A stretch of DNA of 64,000 nucleotides from Porodaedalea pini. Lineage: Eukaryota; Basidiomycota; Agaricomycetes; Hymenochaetales; Hymenochaetaceae. Shown here one piece after another: positions 46,872 through 56,991 of the stretch. The notes under the pieces are model-generated. The model was given only the letters and a program-made list of their open reading frames with translations, was not told the DNA's origin and did no database searches. Numbering within the stretch: the stretch's first letter is position 1; every line of letters starts with the position of its first letter. Location: assembly GCA_002794775.1 (NCBI GenBank), contig NBAY01000093.1, positions 62,001 through 126,000 of the forward strand, in the 5' to 3' direction. Position numbers and translations under genes: made by a program.

Positions 46872-49190
46872 TTATAACATTCCTAAAGGCCACCACACAC
46901 ATGCTTCAAGGCTGGGTACAGTTTCTTCTCCGGGCTTTCCTTCAAGCACTTCTCCATCTATCATTTCCTCCGGTGTAGGCGTTTGACCTCCCTTCTCCGA
47001 GACTACTGAATCTGCAACTTTCCTCTCATCGGTTGCAGACTCCAAAGTCCTTCCCTCACGTTCTGCTCGTTTTTGCCTTTCATCAGCAACCCAGGCCTCT
47101 ACTTCCCTGATGACTCGGTACGGGTCCGTCTTGTACCGCATCAACAGCCCCTGAATTGCCGCCATAGAGAACTCTCCGTCAGGAACTCGCTTTGCGAATT
47201 CGAGTGCCAGATGCTTAACCTCGCTCCGAGGCAGACTAGGGCATGGTCCTCCAGGATCAACTGCACACATCACTACGCCGACCAGATCGCTGCTTGGTTT
47301 TACAATGCTCGAAGATCCTTCCGGCGGAAATGAAGCCTGAAGCGGTGATCCGGCAGGAGAACCAACCGCCGTCGTAGATACAGTCTCATCTAAAGATGTC
47401 TCGTCGGTAATTCCTTCATCCTCTTCACTCTCCTCGCCATCGTTCAATACCGGAGGAAAGAAGCATCGAAACAGTTCTGCAGCCTGTTGTTTTCCTGCAT
47501 TGTTGAACCGAATGTGCACATCAAGGCGGCCGGGCCGAACCAGCGCTGGGTCTAGCGCTGCGTACTTATTCGTAGTTGCAAAAAGAATTCGGCCTTCTTG
47601 CGCCGCAACACCGTCAATCGCACCAAGGAGGCCACTCAACGTGACTGCGCTCGCCGAATGCATGGGCGCCTGTGAGGAAACTGGCGCTGGTCCGGACGGC
47701 GTTGTGGGCTCACCGGGAGGCTGCCCGGGCATAAGAGGAACACCCGCCGCCTCGCTTTCTCGTGTGAGACCCCGAAAAAATGCAGCATCAATGTCCTCCA
47801 TAAGGGCGAGTGACCGCGCTGGGAGTTTCGAAATCAACTCATTGAGCGTCGAGTCGTCGAGTGTCTTCTTTGACAATGATATCACATAGATGTCGAGCCC
47901 AAGCTCACCTGCCAGTGAGTGTACTATTGAGATTGTGGACAGTCTAGTCAGAAAAACCTTTCTGACTTATGGTACGATAGTATGTGAAACAGCTTACTGA
48001 GACTTGTTTTCCCGGACCCGGGACAACCGTGTAGGAGATACCCACGGCGCCAAGGAATACCGCGGTCAGCATACCATTTTTCGCTTGCCATGAAGTCCTT
48101 CGCATCAGCAAGCAAGCGCTCTTTAACGCTCTTGTCGAGGACCACACTCGACATCGGGCGTCTAGGCCGCGACCCAGCAAGCGCCCAGTCATTATTCCTA
48201 AAAGCAGTGGAGTAAAGTAGAGTGAGAATTGAGAACTCAGACACGAGATAATCGTTTAGAAAAGACGGCGACGTACGCGTCGGAAACATATATGTTGATC
48301 CTGCCTTCCGAGTCTCTTTTGTAGCTACGCTTCGCCTCGAGCAGCAAATCGTCGATTTTAGAGATTCTGCGGCTAAATAGGCTGAAAATCAAGGGTAAAG
48401 GCGTCAACCCATAGTCCCATGATGCACAGATCAAGTGTACTCGCGTTATTGTTAACCGCTCATCTCCTCTTCGATTCCACATGTCACCCTGTGTCTGGGT
48501 GAGAGTCACGCTCATCCAAGTCTTTTTGTGCCACATGTTCACCGCCTTGTCTGCCAGAATGGACGAAATATTCTAGGTCAAATATTTCGGATTTTTCGCG
48601 TTTCGTCGCAGACAATGACTCACTGTGGGATGGAACATACGCTAACCGGCGCGACAGGGCATTCTTATTTTCCTCCGCCTCGCCTGGTAGCTGATCTGAG
48701 ACACCGCTTTGTCCGTACCGGAATGTTGTGACTCGAATGCTACGAGATTGGTCTGAAATTATTAAAGTTTATAGATAAGCAATTTTTAATGTGAGAGCAA
48801 GTTCATTTCGTAAAAGAAACAACGCACTCCACCTTGGTTGCTTGGAAAGCCAGAACATCATCCAGGCTGCATTCAATTACACATGCAATTAGCTCCTCAA
48901 TCTTGAATTGCTTTTCGAGAGAATCTGTGCTCACTGAATGTTTCATCTCTGTCCTCAAACTCCACAGTAACGAAGAAGTACTCGACAAAGCTCGTCCACG
49001 CCATTCCCACGATCCTTCGTGCTGATTCCAGAGCGCCGCCGATGAGGAAAAGTTTTGCTCCCTCTCGGAGAGTGGGTGACGACAGAAGAAAACTCCAAAG
49101 AGCTAGGAGGGTGGTTACTATCACCGAACCAATGGGCTCTGCTGGCGCGGTCGACGGAGGGGTTGTGGTTGTAATTGGCGTGAAGTCCAT
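46872..49190 (-). CDS. BCS1-like AAA ATPase
   Basis: The N-terminus has a hydrophobic helix (SVIVTTLLALWSFLLSS, about residues 23-39) typical of the BCS1 membrane anchor. The BCS1_N domain follows in pieces: TVEFEDRDETFTWMMFWLSK, SIRVTTFRYGQSGV, MWHKKTWMSVTLTQTQ, LFSRRISKIDDLLLEAKRSY. The AAA module has Walker A GCPGSGKTS (about 48005), DIYVISLSKKTLDD, Walker B ALMEDIDAAFF, a sensor ILFATTN, and the arginine-bearing PGRLDVHIRF. A long acidic insert and Lys/Glu-rich tail end at 46872. At least seven short introns join in frame; one donor is GC (GCGAGT, after LTIT). Yeast Bcs1 inserts the Rieske protein into complex III in the mitochondrial inner membrane. Fungi hold many diverged paralogues, of which this is probably one. 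Confidence 0.85.
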
Positions 49191-49634
49191 GAAACTACAA
49201 GGAGTCTCAGCCTCAAGCGCTACGATCGGAAGGGGTTTTCAATCTCTGACTCGCCTAGCTTTATACCTAGTGTTGTTCGGGGATTAACTTCCGAGGTGCC
49301 ATGATTGCCCCTGCTCAAGTGAGCTTCCGCGGCATTCTGGATAACGATTTTATTGATTCACAAAATGCTCGTAGAATATCTTAGTCTCAGATTCTGCGGC
49401 TTTGGCATGCTTCAAGAAGTAGTGTAGACAAACGTAGCCATCGCCTGACATGAGAGGTAGAGCCGCAAAATCTTTGCAAAAGACGCGCGCCCGCGTGAGT
49501 AGGTAAGGTCGACCACGTGCTCCCTTCTTTAAAAGGCAATCGCCTCAGGCCGAAGTTCGGCTCCTGACACCAAGCGATCGATGCCATATGTTTAAGATAT
49601 TGGACACGAGGTGATACATGAGAATACACATATG
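49191..49634. promoter_or_regulatory. Upstream region of the BCS1-like gene
   Basis: Non-coding. Part of it, including AAAAGGCAATCGCCT near 49530, recurs near 58670 upstream of the truncated duplicate, so the promoter was duplicated with the gene. Confidence 0.5.
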
Positions 49635-50600
49635 ACGTACCAACGTAACAAAAAATCAAGTTCCCCCCGGAGAGTTTGTTTAACCCCCCGGAGACAAGAA
49701 AAAATTCCCCGGAGCATGTGACATACCCCCGGAGAGCAAAACACCCCCGGAGCACAAGACACCCCGGAGAATAGACAACCCCCAGAAAGTGGATTTGTCA
49801 TGCATAAAATACCTTTTTTTCAGCTTCATAAATCACTAACTTGCTCAATTCTCTATGGAATTGAATCACTAAATTTCAAAACATTACCTGAATCATTTAC
49901 TATACATATAAGAACCTATTCAGTAAAGAGAGTGTAGGCAATTAGTCTGACAAGTGAAAGAGGGTCTATTTTACTTGAGACAAACTGCCTCCACAAAATT
50001 TTTCTAAGATGTCCCAAGTAAATCTAAAAAACCTGATAACCCATAAATACAATTCTCCAACAGTTTTCATATCTTTATCTTCAAATTTGAGCTCAGGAAA
50101 ACCAGGGAAGGATTCTGCCTGACAATACACCTATTATTTTCAACATGGACATTACACATGGTTACTTCACATTTAAAGCTCAGAATTATTTTATATATAT
50201 CAGATTATGAATTTAGCAATTTATTTGAAGAGATTCCATGAAGAATTGAATGAGATATGTATTTTACAACTTTTTGAGGTGCTGAAATGCAGTGATCACC
50301 GCTCTCAGATGATTGTCACGTGATCAAAACTCCGGGGGATTTTTGGTTCCTCCGGGCCCTGTCAGAAAAAAAAAATTGTCACATGACATAAAAACATATT
50401 TGTAGTCTAACATGCCATTTACATGGCTCCAATCCGGGGCCAACATTTACAAGCAACAAAAATATGAAAGTACCCCAGACAAAAATACATCACATGACTT
50501 TTTTAATGTCTAAATAAAGCAGCTGTTACTGAATTTGGGATTTACTGAGCACGTGCATCTGCCTCCAGGGGGAACTTGATTTTTTGTTACGTTGGTACGT
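49635..50600. mobile_element. MITE with about 40-bp TIRs and CCCCGGAG subterminal repeats
   Basis: The left end ACGTACCAACGTAACAAAAA (49635 on) continues to AATCAAGTTCCCCC; the right end at 50600 is its near-exact reverse complement. Just inside the left end, CCCCGGAG occurs six times (49665-49672, 49686-49693, 49707-49714, 49727-49734, 49745-49752, 49762-49769). The inverted form CTCCGGGG appears at 50330 and in degraded form near 50350 and 50563. The 966-bp interior is AT-rich and non-coding. Such clusters are typical transposase-binding sites in non-autonomous DNA transposons. The flanks (TATG/TATA) give no clear target duplication, so the superfamily is unassigned. Confidence 0.75.
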
Positions 50601-50715
50601 TATATACACATGTATACCGTGAACATTACAGCCTTTTTCATAAGTCCTGCGACACGTGCATGTCACATGAAATGAGCCGCATCAGAGCCAAAGTGTCAAA
50701 AAATTAGAATGAATG

Positions 50716-51141
50716 TGTTAGGCGGGAGCCCGGGAGACGACTCGGACTGGGCAAGCCTCGGCTGACTGTCGTCTGGGACGTGCTATACTCGAGCGTAGAC
50801 TCGGGACACGCTTACTCAGGCTAGGTCGTCGCGGAGGTAAGAGGATTAATACAAGTCTAAACTAATACAGGGGGGACGAGTCTCACCTAGGTCGTCGCGG
50901 AGGTAAGAGGAAAAGCAGAACAAGGAGTTCATGCGATTCCTGAGACCTTATATAGCGACGACTGTGGGACTCTATTATCTAATATTACATAAAGGGTCAG
51001 AATGGAACGAATGAAGGTCGCGTGAATGAAGTGTGGGAAATGATTGGTCCGATGATTAAATATAATGAAAAGGAGCGATTAAAATAAAAGGAAATGGTAA
51101 AAGGGAAAAATAAAGAAAGGGTGAAAGTTCGAGTCCTGACA
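50716..51141 (-). repeat. 3' LTR of Gypsy-2
   Basis: 426 bp, TGTTAGG...CTGACA on the plus strand. Its inner edge touches the pol stop codon (51142-51144), with the purine tract AGGAGGGGG just before it on the minus strand. Confidence 0.95.
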
Positions 51142-54100
51142 TTACCCCCTCCTCAAGGTTGGGCGTCCCGACCAACCAAGATCGCGGTCGTCTGGCTCGG
51201 TGTCGACGAAGAGTGGACGGAGTCGTGAGCGAGGGATATCGAGTTTGCGAGGAGCACCGGGGTGTTTGAGGTAGAATTCAGCAATCGCCTCCTTAGCGTT
51301 CTCGCCGAAGTCCGTCTCTGGTTGCCAGGTTGGTTCGTTGTACCCGACCCACTTGACGAGGTACTGTAGTTTACCTCGGTGCAGACGTGAGTCAATGACC
51401 TCTTCAACTTCGTATTCCTCTTCGTTGCTGACGATGTCCGGTGGCGGCGGAGGCGGTAGCTTCTGGCTCTCAAAGGACGGTTCAACGGCGGGTTTCAGCA
51501 GGGCTTCGTTGAAGACAGGGTGGACCTTTTTCCATCGTTTGGGGAGTTTGAGCTTGTAGGCACTCGCTCCTACCTTGTCGACAATGTCGAAGGGACCGTA
51601 CCATTTGTCGGCAAGCTTCTTCGTGGGTGAATCCGTGCTGATGTTTCGTCCGTCGAGGAAGACCTTATCACCAGCCTTGTACTCCACCGATGCTCCTGCC
51701 GTCCGGTCATGGTAGCGTTTCATGTCTTCTGCTGCCTTGACCAGATTGTCCTTTGCCGCGCGATGGGTCTCCTTGATGTGCTTTGCGAATTCTTCTGCCG
51801 ACATGTTGGCAGAGGAAGTTCGTACGGTGTCGAAGCTCCTGGGGTGACGTCCAGTGTTCGCGTAGAAGGGTGACATCTTTGTCGCTGAATGTTCGCGGTT
51901 GTTGTACGCGAACTCTGCGAGAGGGAGCCAGTCCTTCCAGTCCGATTGCCGATGGTCAACGAAGAGTCGGAGGTATTGTTCGAGCTCTTGGTTGACGCGT
52001 TCCGTCTGACCGTCCGTTTGCGGGTGGTATGCCGTTGACGGGTTGCCCTCGATGTGTAGGAGTTTGTACAGCTCCTTCATCATCGATGCGTCGAACTGCG
52101 TGCCGCGGTCATGGATGATCTTCTTCGGCAAACCGTGGAGGCGGAAGATATGATCGCGGTACAGCTGGGCCATGCCTTCTGCTGACAGTCTTGTCGTCGT
52201 CGGAATCGCGTGCATCTGCTTCGAGAACCTATCCACGAAGACGCAGATCGCGTTGTGTCCCTTGGAGTCCGGAAGCTCTCCGATTAGGTCGACCGTGACG
52301 ATCTCCCAGGGACCTTCAGGGATTGCGTTGGGATGAAGTGGCCTCGACCTCGATGTCCTCAGAGCCTTCGTTCGTTGGCAACGGTCGCATCCTCGGACGT
52401 ATGCTCGGACATCGGAGAACATCGACGCCCACCAGAAGTCTCGACGTACCAGTTCGACCGTCTTCGACGATCCGGGATGTCCTGCCAGGGTCGAGTCGTG
52501 GCACTCCCGCAACACTGCTTCCTTCATCGTCGACGGCACGTACACCTTGCCTTTCATCCGCCACAACCCGTCGACCTCTACCATATTCGTCGGCCTTTCC
52601 GATTCGTCCTGCGCCCTCTGCGCGTCACCCACTCGTTCCAACACTTCCTCCCGAGACGTTCTGACCACTCCACGATTTAGCCACTTGTCCTTGATGAACA
52701 CGACGTCGTCGTTGTCATCCTTTCCCTCATCATAGCCGGCTTTGCGCGACAGTAAGTCCGCCTTGCCCATCGTCTTCCCCGACTTGTGTTCGAGGTGGAA
52801 GTCAAACTCCTCGAGTTCGGTTCGCCAGCGGGCTTGACGGTAGCTCAGCTTCTGCGCTGACCTGAAGTAGGTGAGGTTAGCGTGGTCGGACCAGATTTCG
52901 ATCTTGTGGCGAGCGCCGAGGAGATATTGTCGCCATTCCTTGAGCGCCGAAACGATCGCGAGCATCTCCTTGTCGTAGATCTCGTAGTTTCGTTCAGCGG
53001 GTAGGAGTGCTTCTGACCTATAGGCAATCACCCTCCACTTCCCTTCCTGCTTCTGTAGCAACACACCGCCGAGCGCAAAGTTTGACGAGTCCGCTTCTAC
53101 GCGGAAAGGACCCTCGTCGTTGGCGATGGCTAGGACTGGAGGTGAGCAGAGACGTCGTCTCAGCTCCTCGAACGCCTCCTGCTGTTCGGTCTCCCATACC
53201 CAGTCCTTCTTGCCCGTTAACGACGTCAGCGGATGGACCACCTTGCTGTAGTCCTTGATGAACCGTCGCAGCCAGTTACCCATGCCGAGGAACTGTTGTA
53301 GCTGCTTCAGGTTTCGTGGGACCGGCCAGTTCGCAATTGCCTCCGTCTTTGCTGGGTCAGCCTTGATCTCGCCATTACCGATGATGTGGCCGAGGTATTT
53401 GACGACCTTGGCGTCAAACTCGCACTTCTCCGGCTTCAGGTATAGGCCATTCTCTCGAAGGATCTGAAGGACGCGTCTCGACGTGTTTATATGTTCCTCA
53501 ATGGTTTCCGAGAGGATCAATATGTCGTCGAGATATACGATGATCAGGTTAGCGTAAATCAGTTCCTTAAAGATGTGATTGACAAAAGCCTGGAACGTTG
53601 CCGGGGCGTTGCAGAGACCAAAGAACATAACCGTCGGTTCGAAGAGGCCCATGTTCGTGCGAAACGCTGCCTTCCATTCGTCACCTTCGCGGATCCGGAC
53701 GTTGTAGTATCCCCAACGAAGGTCAAGCTTAGTGATGTACTTCGCCTTCTTGACCTTGTCAACAAGTTCGTCGATGAGAGGGAGGGGATACTTATTCTTG
53801 ATCGTGCCGTCATTGAGTTTACGGTAGTCCTGGATCGGGCGTAGCGACTTGTCGGCCTTCTTGATGAAGAAGAAGGGCGACGCCATTGGCGATATCGACC
53901 GTCGAATGCGACCCGACTTCAGATTTTCGTCGAGGAAGTCCTTGAGTGACTGTTGCTCAGTTGGCGTGAGCGGATAGATTTTACAGTCGCTTGGTTTGAA
54001 GTCAGGCTTCAAGTCGATGACGTGGTCCCAGGGTCGGTGTTCCGGCAGTCTCTCGAATCCCTTCTCCGAGAAGACGTCGGCGTAATCGTTGAGGTATGCG

Positions 54101-54804
54101 GGCCAGGACGCCTTGTCCATTCGCACCTCTCTCATCCTCCCCGTCCCTTCCGCCACCTCTAACACCTTCCGCATGCCGTCCTCTACAGCCTTCTCCACCA
54201 CACATTCGCTCGGGCAGCGAGTGAAGTCGAGCGTCCCCGTTTTCCAGTCGACCTCTGGGTTGTGCCGTCGAAGCCAGTCGTATCCCAGGAAGATGTTGGA
54301 CGATGCTAGCGAGGTTACTGCCAGGACGATTTGTTCCTTGTGGTGACCGATCGTAAGCTCAACGTCGACGTATTCCTCGATCAACCCGGCCTCGTTGTGC
54401 GTGCCGTCGGCATTGAGTACCGCAAGGGGTCGAATGTAGCGTTTCGTTTCCAACCCGTACCTCTCGACGAACCTGATGTCGATGCAGGATCCCGTGCATC
54501 CCGAATCCACAAGGGCATGCGCGTCTACCTCCCTCACTTCACCTTCCACGCTGTGTCCGACGTTCAGGAGAAGGTCCAGCTGGCGTCCGCCAGTTCCTCT
54601 CATGAACAGCTGCTCATATCCTTCCCTTTCTTTCACACCGGTGGGGACTTCATAATCAGGAAAACCATCGACGTCATTTGCATCTACGTGTTGTACAGAC
54701 GGTTGGTTATATTTTAACGAATGCGGATTCGAAGTCCCTTGTTCTTCTCGGTCAGTCGCCCCGATGGCTACGCCTGACCACTCGCAAAACCCTGCGAGTC
54801 GACG
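51142..54804 (-). CDS. Pol polyprotein of Gypsy-2: protease, RT, RNase H, integrase, chromodomain
   Basis: The frame is open from the frameshift site near 54792 to TAA at 51142-51144; 1164 codons remain from GTG 54636, used here for numbering. Protease: ALVDSGCTGSC (residues 41-51). RT: KLDL with Asp305 and YLDD at 368-371. RNase H: Asp516, Glu557, Asp584. Integrase: zinc finger His713, His720, Cys750, Cys753, and catalytic Asp783, Asp843 and Glu879 (35 residues between the last two). A proline run (1061-1066) leads to a chromodomain, EYEVEEVIDSRLHRGKLQYL to WVGYNEPTW (1074-1104). All catalytic residues are present. The chromodomain marks a chromovirus, whose integrase tail is thought to steer insertion to chromatin marks. 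Expression as Gag-Pol by -1 frameshifting is inferred. Confidence 0.95.
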   Translation of the reverse strand, partial: RRLAGFCEWSGVAIGATDREEQGTSNPHSLKYNQPSVQHVDANDVDGFPDYEVPTGVKEREGYEQLFMRGTGGRQLDLLLNVGHSVEGEVREVDAHALVDSGCTGSCIDIRFVERYGLETKRYIRPLAVLNADGTHNEAGLIEEYVDVELTIGHHKEQIVLAVTSLASSNIFLGYDWLRRHNPEVDWKTGTLDFTRCPSECVVEKAVEDGMRKVLEVAEGTGRMREVRMDKASWPAYLNDYADVFSEKGFERLPEHRPWDHVIDLKPDFKPSDCKIYPLTPTEQQSLKDFLDENLKSGRIRRSISPMASPFFFIKKADKSLRPIQDYRKLNDGTIKNKYPLPLIDELVDKVKKAKYITKLDLRWGYYNVRIREGDEWKAAFRTNMGLFEPTVMFFGLCNAPATFQAFVNHIFKELIYANLIIVYLDDILILSETIEEHINTSRRVLQILRENGLYLKPEKCEFDAKVVKYLGHIIGNGEIKADPAKTEAIANWPVPRNLKQLQQFLGMGNWLRRFIKDYSKVVHPLTSLTGKKDWVWETEQQEAFEELRRRLCSPPVLAIANDEGPFRVEADSSNFALGGVLLQKQEGKWRVIAYRSEALLPAERNYEIYDKEMLAIVSALKEWRQYLLGARHKIEIWSDHANLTYFRSAQKLSYRQARWRTELEEFDFHLEHKSGKTMGKADLLSRKAGYDEGKDDNDDVVFIKDKWLNRGVVRTSREEVLERVGDAQRAQDESERPTNMVEVDGLWRMKGKVYVPSTMKEAVLRECHDSTLAGHPGSSKTVELVRRDFWWASMFSDVRAYVRGCDRCQRTKALRTSRSRPLHPNAIPEGPWEIVTVDLIGELPDSKGHNAICVFVDRFSKQMHAIPTTTRLSAEGMAQLYRDHIFRLHGLPKKIIHDRGTQFDASMMKELYKLLHIEGNPSTAYHPQTDGQTERVNQELEQYLRLFVDHRQSDWKDWLPLAEFAYNNREHSATKMSPFYANTGRHPRSFDTVRTSSANMSAEEFAKHIKETHRAAKDNLVKAAEDMKRYHDRTAGASVEYKAGDKVFLDGRNISTDSPTKKLADKWYGPFDIVDKVGASAYKLKLPKRWKKVHPVFNEALLKPAVEPSFESQKLPPPPPPDIVSNEEEYEVEEVIDSRLHRGKLQYLVKWVGYNEPTWQPETDFGENAKEAIAEFYLKHPGAPRKLDIPRSRLRPLFVDTEPDDRDLGWSGRPTLRRG
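54750..54792 (-). promoter_or_regulatory. -1 ribosomal frameshift site and stem, Gypsy-2
   Basis: Minus-strand heptamer GGGTTTT (54786-54792) lies in gag phase CAG GGT TTT. After a 6-nt spacer GGTCAG (54774-54779) pairs with CTGACC (54750-54755). A one-base slip joins gag to the pol frame, which is open on both sides of the gag stop at 54768-54770. Heptamer, spacer length and both stem halves are the same in Gypsy-1. Confidence 0.85.
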
Positions 54805-55844
54805 ACCTCTTCGTCATTCTCTTCTTCTTCCACATAGTCCTCCACCGTCGACCTCCGAGTGTCTACGACTTCCTCGAAGGCCGATTCCTTCATCGCGCCG
54901 AGCTCGTCCGCGAGGATGCGGCGTTCGCCTGGTGCCATTAGTTCCAGCATGCGCTGGATGATCGGCTTCCCCTGCGGGCACTTGTCCTTGAAATGGCCCA
55001 GCCCGCCGCAGATCCAGCACGCGCGTCGTCGTTGCGCCTCGTTCATTGAGACATCCATCGGTTGACCAGCGCCTCCGAAAGTGACGCCGGTCGCGTCGCG
55101 TCTGTCGACGTGAGGAGCCGCTACCTGACGGCGAGCCGGTGGTCCTTGTTGTTGCGGCGGGCGAGGCTGAGGTATAAACGGGCGGCCTCGTTGGATTGCG
55201 CGGATCTGTTGTTCGCCGCGATCGATCTCGATAGCCTTGTTCTTCCAGTCCTCGTACTTCGTCGGGACCGGCGTTGATCTCAGGACTCCACGCACTACTT
55301 CGATGTTCATTGCGCGTTTGAGACGATCACAGATGATGCCGTCGTCCTTCAGTTCCGCACGCTTGATGATGACGTCGAGCTGTTGGAAGAACTTGTCTGC
55401 GGTGAGGTCCTTCTGAACCTTCTCCCGGAATTCCTTCAGCGCCGCCTCCTTGCGATTCGGGTCGTCGAACGAGGCGTCGAGTCGCTCCTGGAACCTCTCC
55501 CAGCTGTCGGTGAAGGTGACGATTCCCGACGTTGTCGACTCCTCGACGTAGTTCTGTGCCCACGTCGCCGCATTACCACCCTTCAGGTAGGAGAGAGCTA
55601 CATAAATCTTACTCTCCGACGTAGGGTATCGGTTCGGGTTTGCTGATACAAAAAGAAGAACTTCACGTCTGAAGTCGAGGTAGTCGTCGCCACCAGTGAA
55701 TTCACGTGGTCGGGCGACGTCGATGTTTTGTACCGTAGCGGTGCTAGGGCCAGCTGGGGCGTTTGCGGCTTGGTGAGCGAAGGCGCCTGCTACAATCATC
55801 GCGATCTGTTCTAACTGTTGGGTGTTGAAGGTTTCCGTCGACAT
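54768..55844 (-). CDS. Gag polyprotein of Gypsy-2
   Basis: 358 residues from MSTETFNTQQLEQIAMIVAG. The capsid-like domain (about 45-200) includes RPREFTGGDDYLDFRREVLL, SYLKGGNAATWAQNY and WERFQERLDASF, the usual retrotransposon-gag pattern. A basic Pro/Gln linker (about 225-265) precedes one CCHC knuckle CWICGGLGHFKDKC and an acidic tail VEDYVEEEENDEEVVDSQG. It would assemble the particle and bind element RNA. The Met at 55844 aligns with the Gypsy-1 gag start. The frame has no lesion. Confidence 0.93.
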   Translation of the reverse strand: MSTETFNTQQLEQIAMIVAGAFAHQAANAPAGPSTATVQNIDVARPREFTGGDDYLDFRREVLLFVSANPNRYPTSESKIYVALSYLKGGNAATWAQNYVEESTTSGIVTFTDSWERFQERLDASFDDPNRKEAALKEFREKVQKDLTADKFFQQLDVIIKRAELKDDGIICDRLKRAMNIEVVRGVLRSTPVPTKYEDWKNKAIEIDRGEQQIRAIQRGRPFIPQPRPPQQQGPPARRQVAAPHVDRRDATGVTFGGAGQPMDVSMNEAQRRRACWICGGLGHFKDKCPQGKPIIQRMLELMAPGERRILADELGAMKESAFEEVVDTRRSTVEDYVEEEENDEEVVDSQGFASGQA

Positions 55845-56553
55845 TGTTGTTCTAGACGTGTCTGTTTGTCGTTCAGGGGGGGTTGGTGGTGACGAATCTC
55901 GTCGCGCTTCTCTAGACGGTCCCGGGATTGGTGGGAGAACGGTCGACGTCGAAAGAGAAGGCGAAATCGGGGTTGTTTGGGGTATCGATGCAGGGGCCCA
56001 CTTTAATCTCCTTCCTCCTTCAAGCGTCGAATACCAGAGTCCTTTCTCCGGACGCCACCAGATAACGTATTCAACACCTGTTTGGGTAACCGTAAACCAA
56101 GAACGGCGTTCCTCGTTATACCAGGAACGAGACGGGAGAGCACGACGTTGTTCCTCGTTGAGATCTATGTTGACGACGGCGGAGGGACAGGGATTGGTTG
56201 GTTGTCCGGGTGGTTGTTACGCTGACGAAGGACAGGTTCGTCGGCGAGTTTGAGGACCAAACGGAAGGAGGCGACCGAGATCACAATCGACAACGACGTC
56301 GACGAGTGTACACGGTGTGTTGCCCACGTCCAGGTCAGATGGTTCCTCCACCAGAGGGAGAGGCGGAGAGCCAGGGTCGGAAAAGGTCGGTTGATATATT
56401 TACGTAATACACGAACGTCCGAAAACGTCCGGGCAGGGTTGAGGGTTGTCGTTTGGGGGTTTACACGTCAAGTCCGTCGAGGGGAGCGCCCCTCTAGACC
56501 GAGTGAAGGCGAGTCGACAGCGACGACTTACGCTGGGGATGAGCCTGGGTGGG
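55845..56553 (-). other. Untranslated leader of Gypsy-2
   Basis: About 710 bp between the PBS and the gag Met, without a conserved coding frame on the minus strand. It may hold RNA folding and packaging signals. Confidence 0.6.
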
Positions 56554-56564
56554 GTTCTGCTTTT
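56554..56564 (-). promoter_or_regulatory. Self-complementary primer-binding site of Gypsy-2
   Basis: The minus strand reads AAAAGCAGAAC one base inside the 5' LTR. Its exact complement, GTTCTGCTTTT on the minus strand, lies in the 5' LTR at 56761-56771, about 30 bp past the TATA box (56798-56804), where transcription should start. This is the geometry expected for self-priming. Confidence 0.85.
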
Positions 56565-56565
56565 A

Positions 56566-56991
56566 TGTTAGGCGGGAGCCCGGGAGACGACTCGGACTGG
56601 GCAAGCCTCGGCTGACTGTCGTCTGGGACGTGCTATACTCGAGCGTAGACTCGGGACACGCTTACTCAGGCTAGGTCGTCGCGGAGGTAAGAGGATTAAT
56701 ACAAGTCTAAACTAATACAGGGGGGACGAGTCTCACCTAGGTCGTCGCGGAGGTAAGAGGAAAAGCAGAACAAGGAGTTCATGCGATTCCTGAGACCTTA
56801 TATAGCGACGACTGTGGGACTCTATTATCTAATATTACATAAAGGGTCAGAATGGAACGAATGAAGGTCGCGTGAATGAAGTGTGGGAAATGATTGGTCC
56901 GATGATTAAATATAATGAAAAGGAGCGATTAAAATAAAAGGAAATGGTAAAAGGGAAAAATAAAGAAAGGGTGAAAGTTCGAGTCCTGACA
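56566..56991 (-). repeat. 5' LTR of Gypsy-2
   Basis: 426 bp, same text as 50716-51141. Minus-strand TATATAA box at 56798-56804. Confidence 0.95.

Larger units (their letters stand above)
50716..56991 (-). mobile_element. Gypsy-2: full-length chromovirus, apparently intact
   Basis: 6276 bp on the minus strand. The 5' LTR is 56566-56991 and the 3' LTR 50716-51141, 426 bp each and identical as far as I can read. Target duplication is GAATG (50711-50715 and 56992-56996). Gag and Pol frames have no internal stop. PBS, frameshift signal and polypurine tract are all in place. It is CpG-rich compared with Gypsy-1. Identical LTRs mean little time since insertion. Confidence 0.96.

Noticed and set aside
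49665..49772. CCCCGGAG cluster as a possible CRISPR-like or minisatellite array
   Set aside because: Units are only 8 bp, spacing is irregular, and the cluster sits just inside transposon TIRs with inverted copies at the other end. This fits transposase-binding sites.
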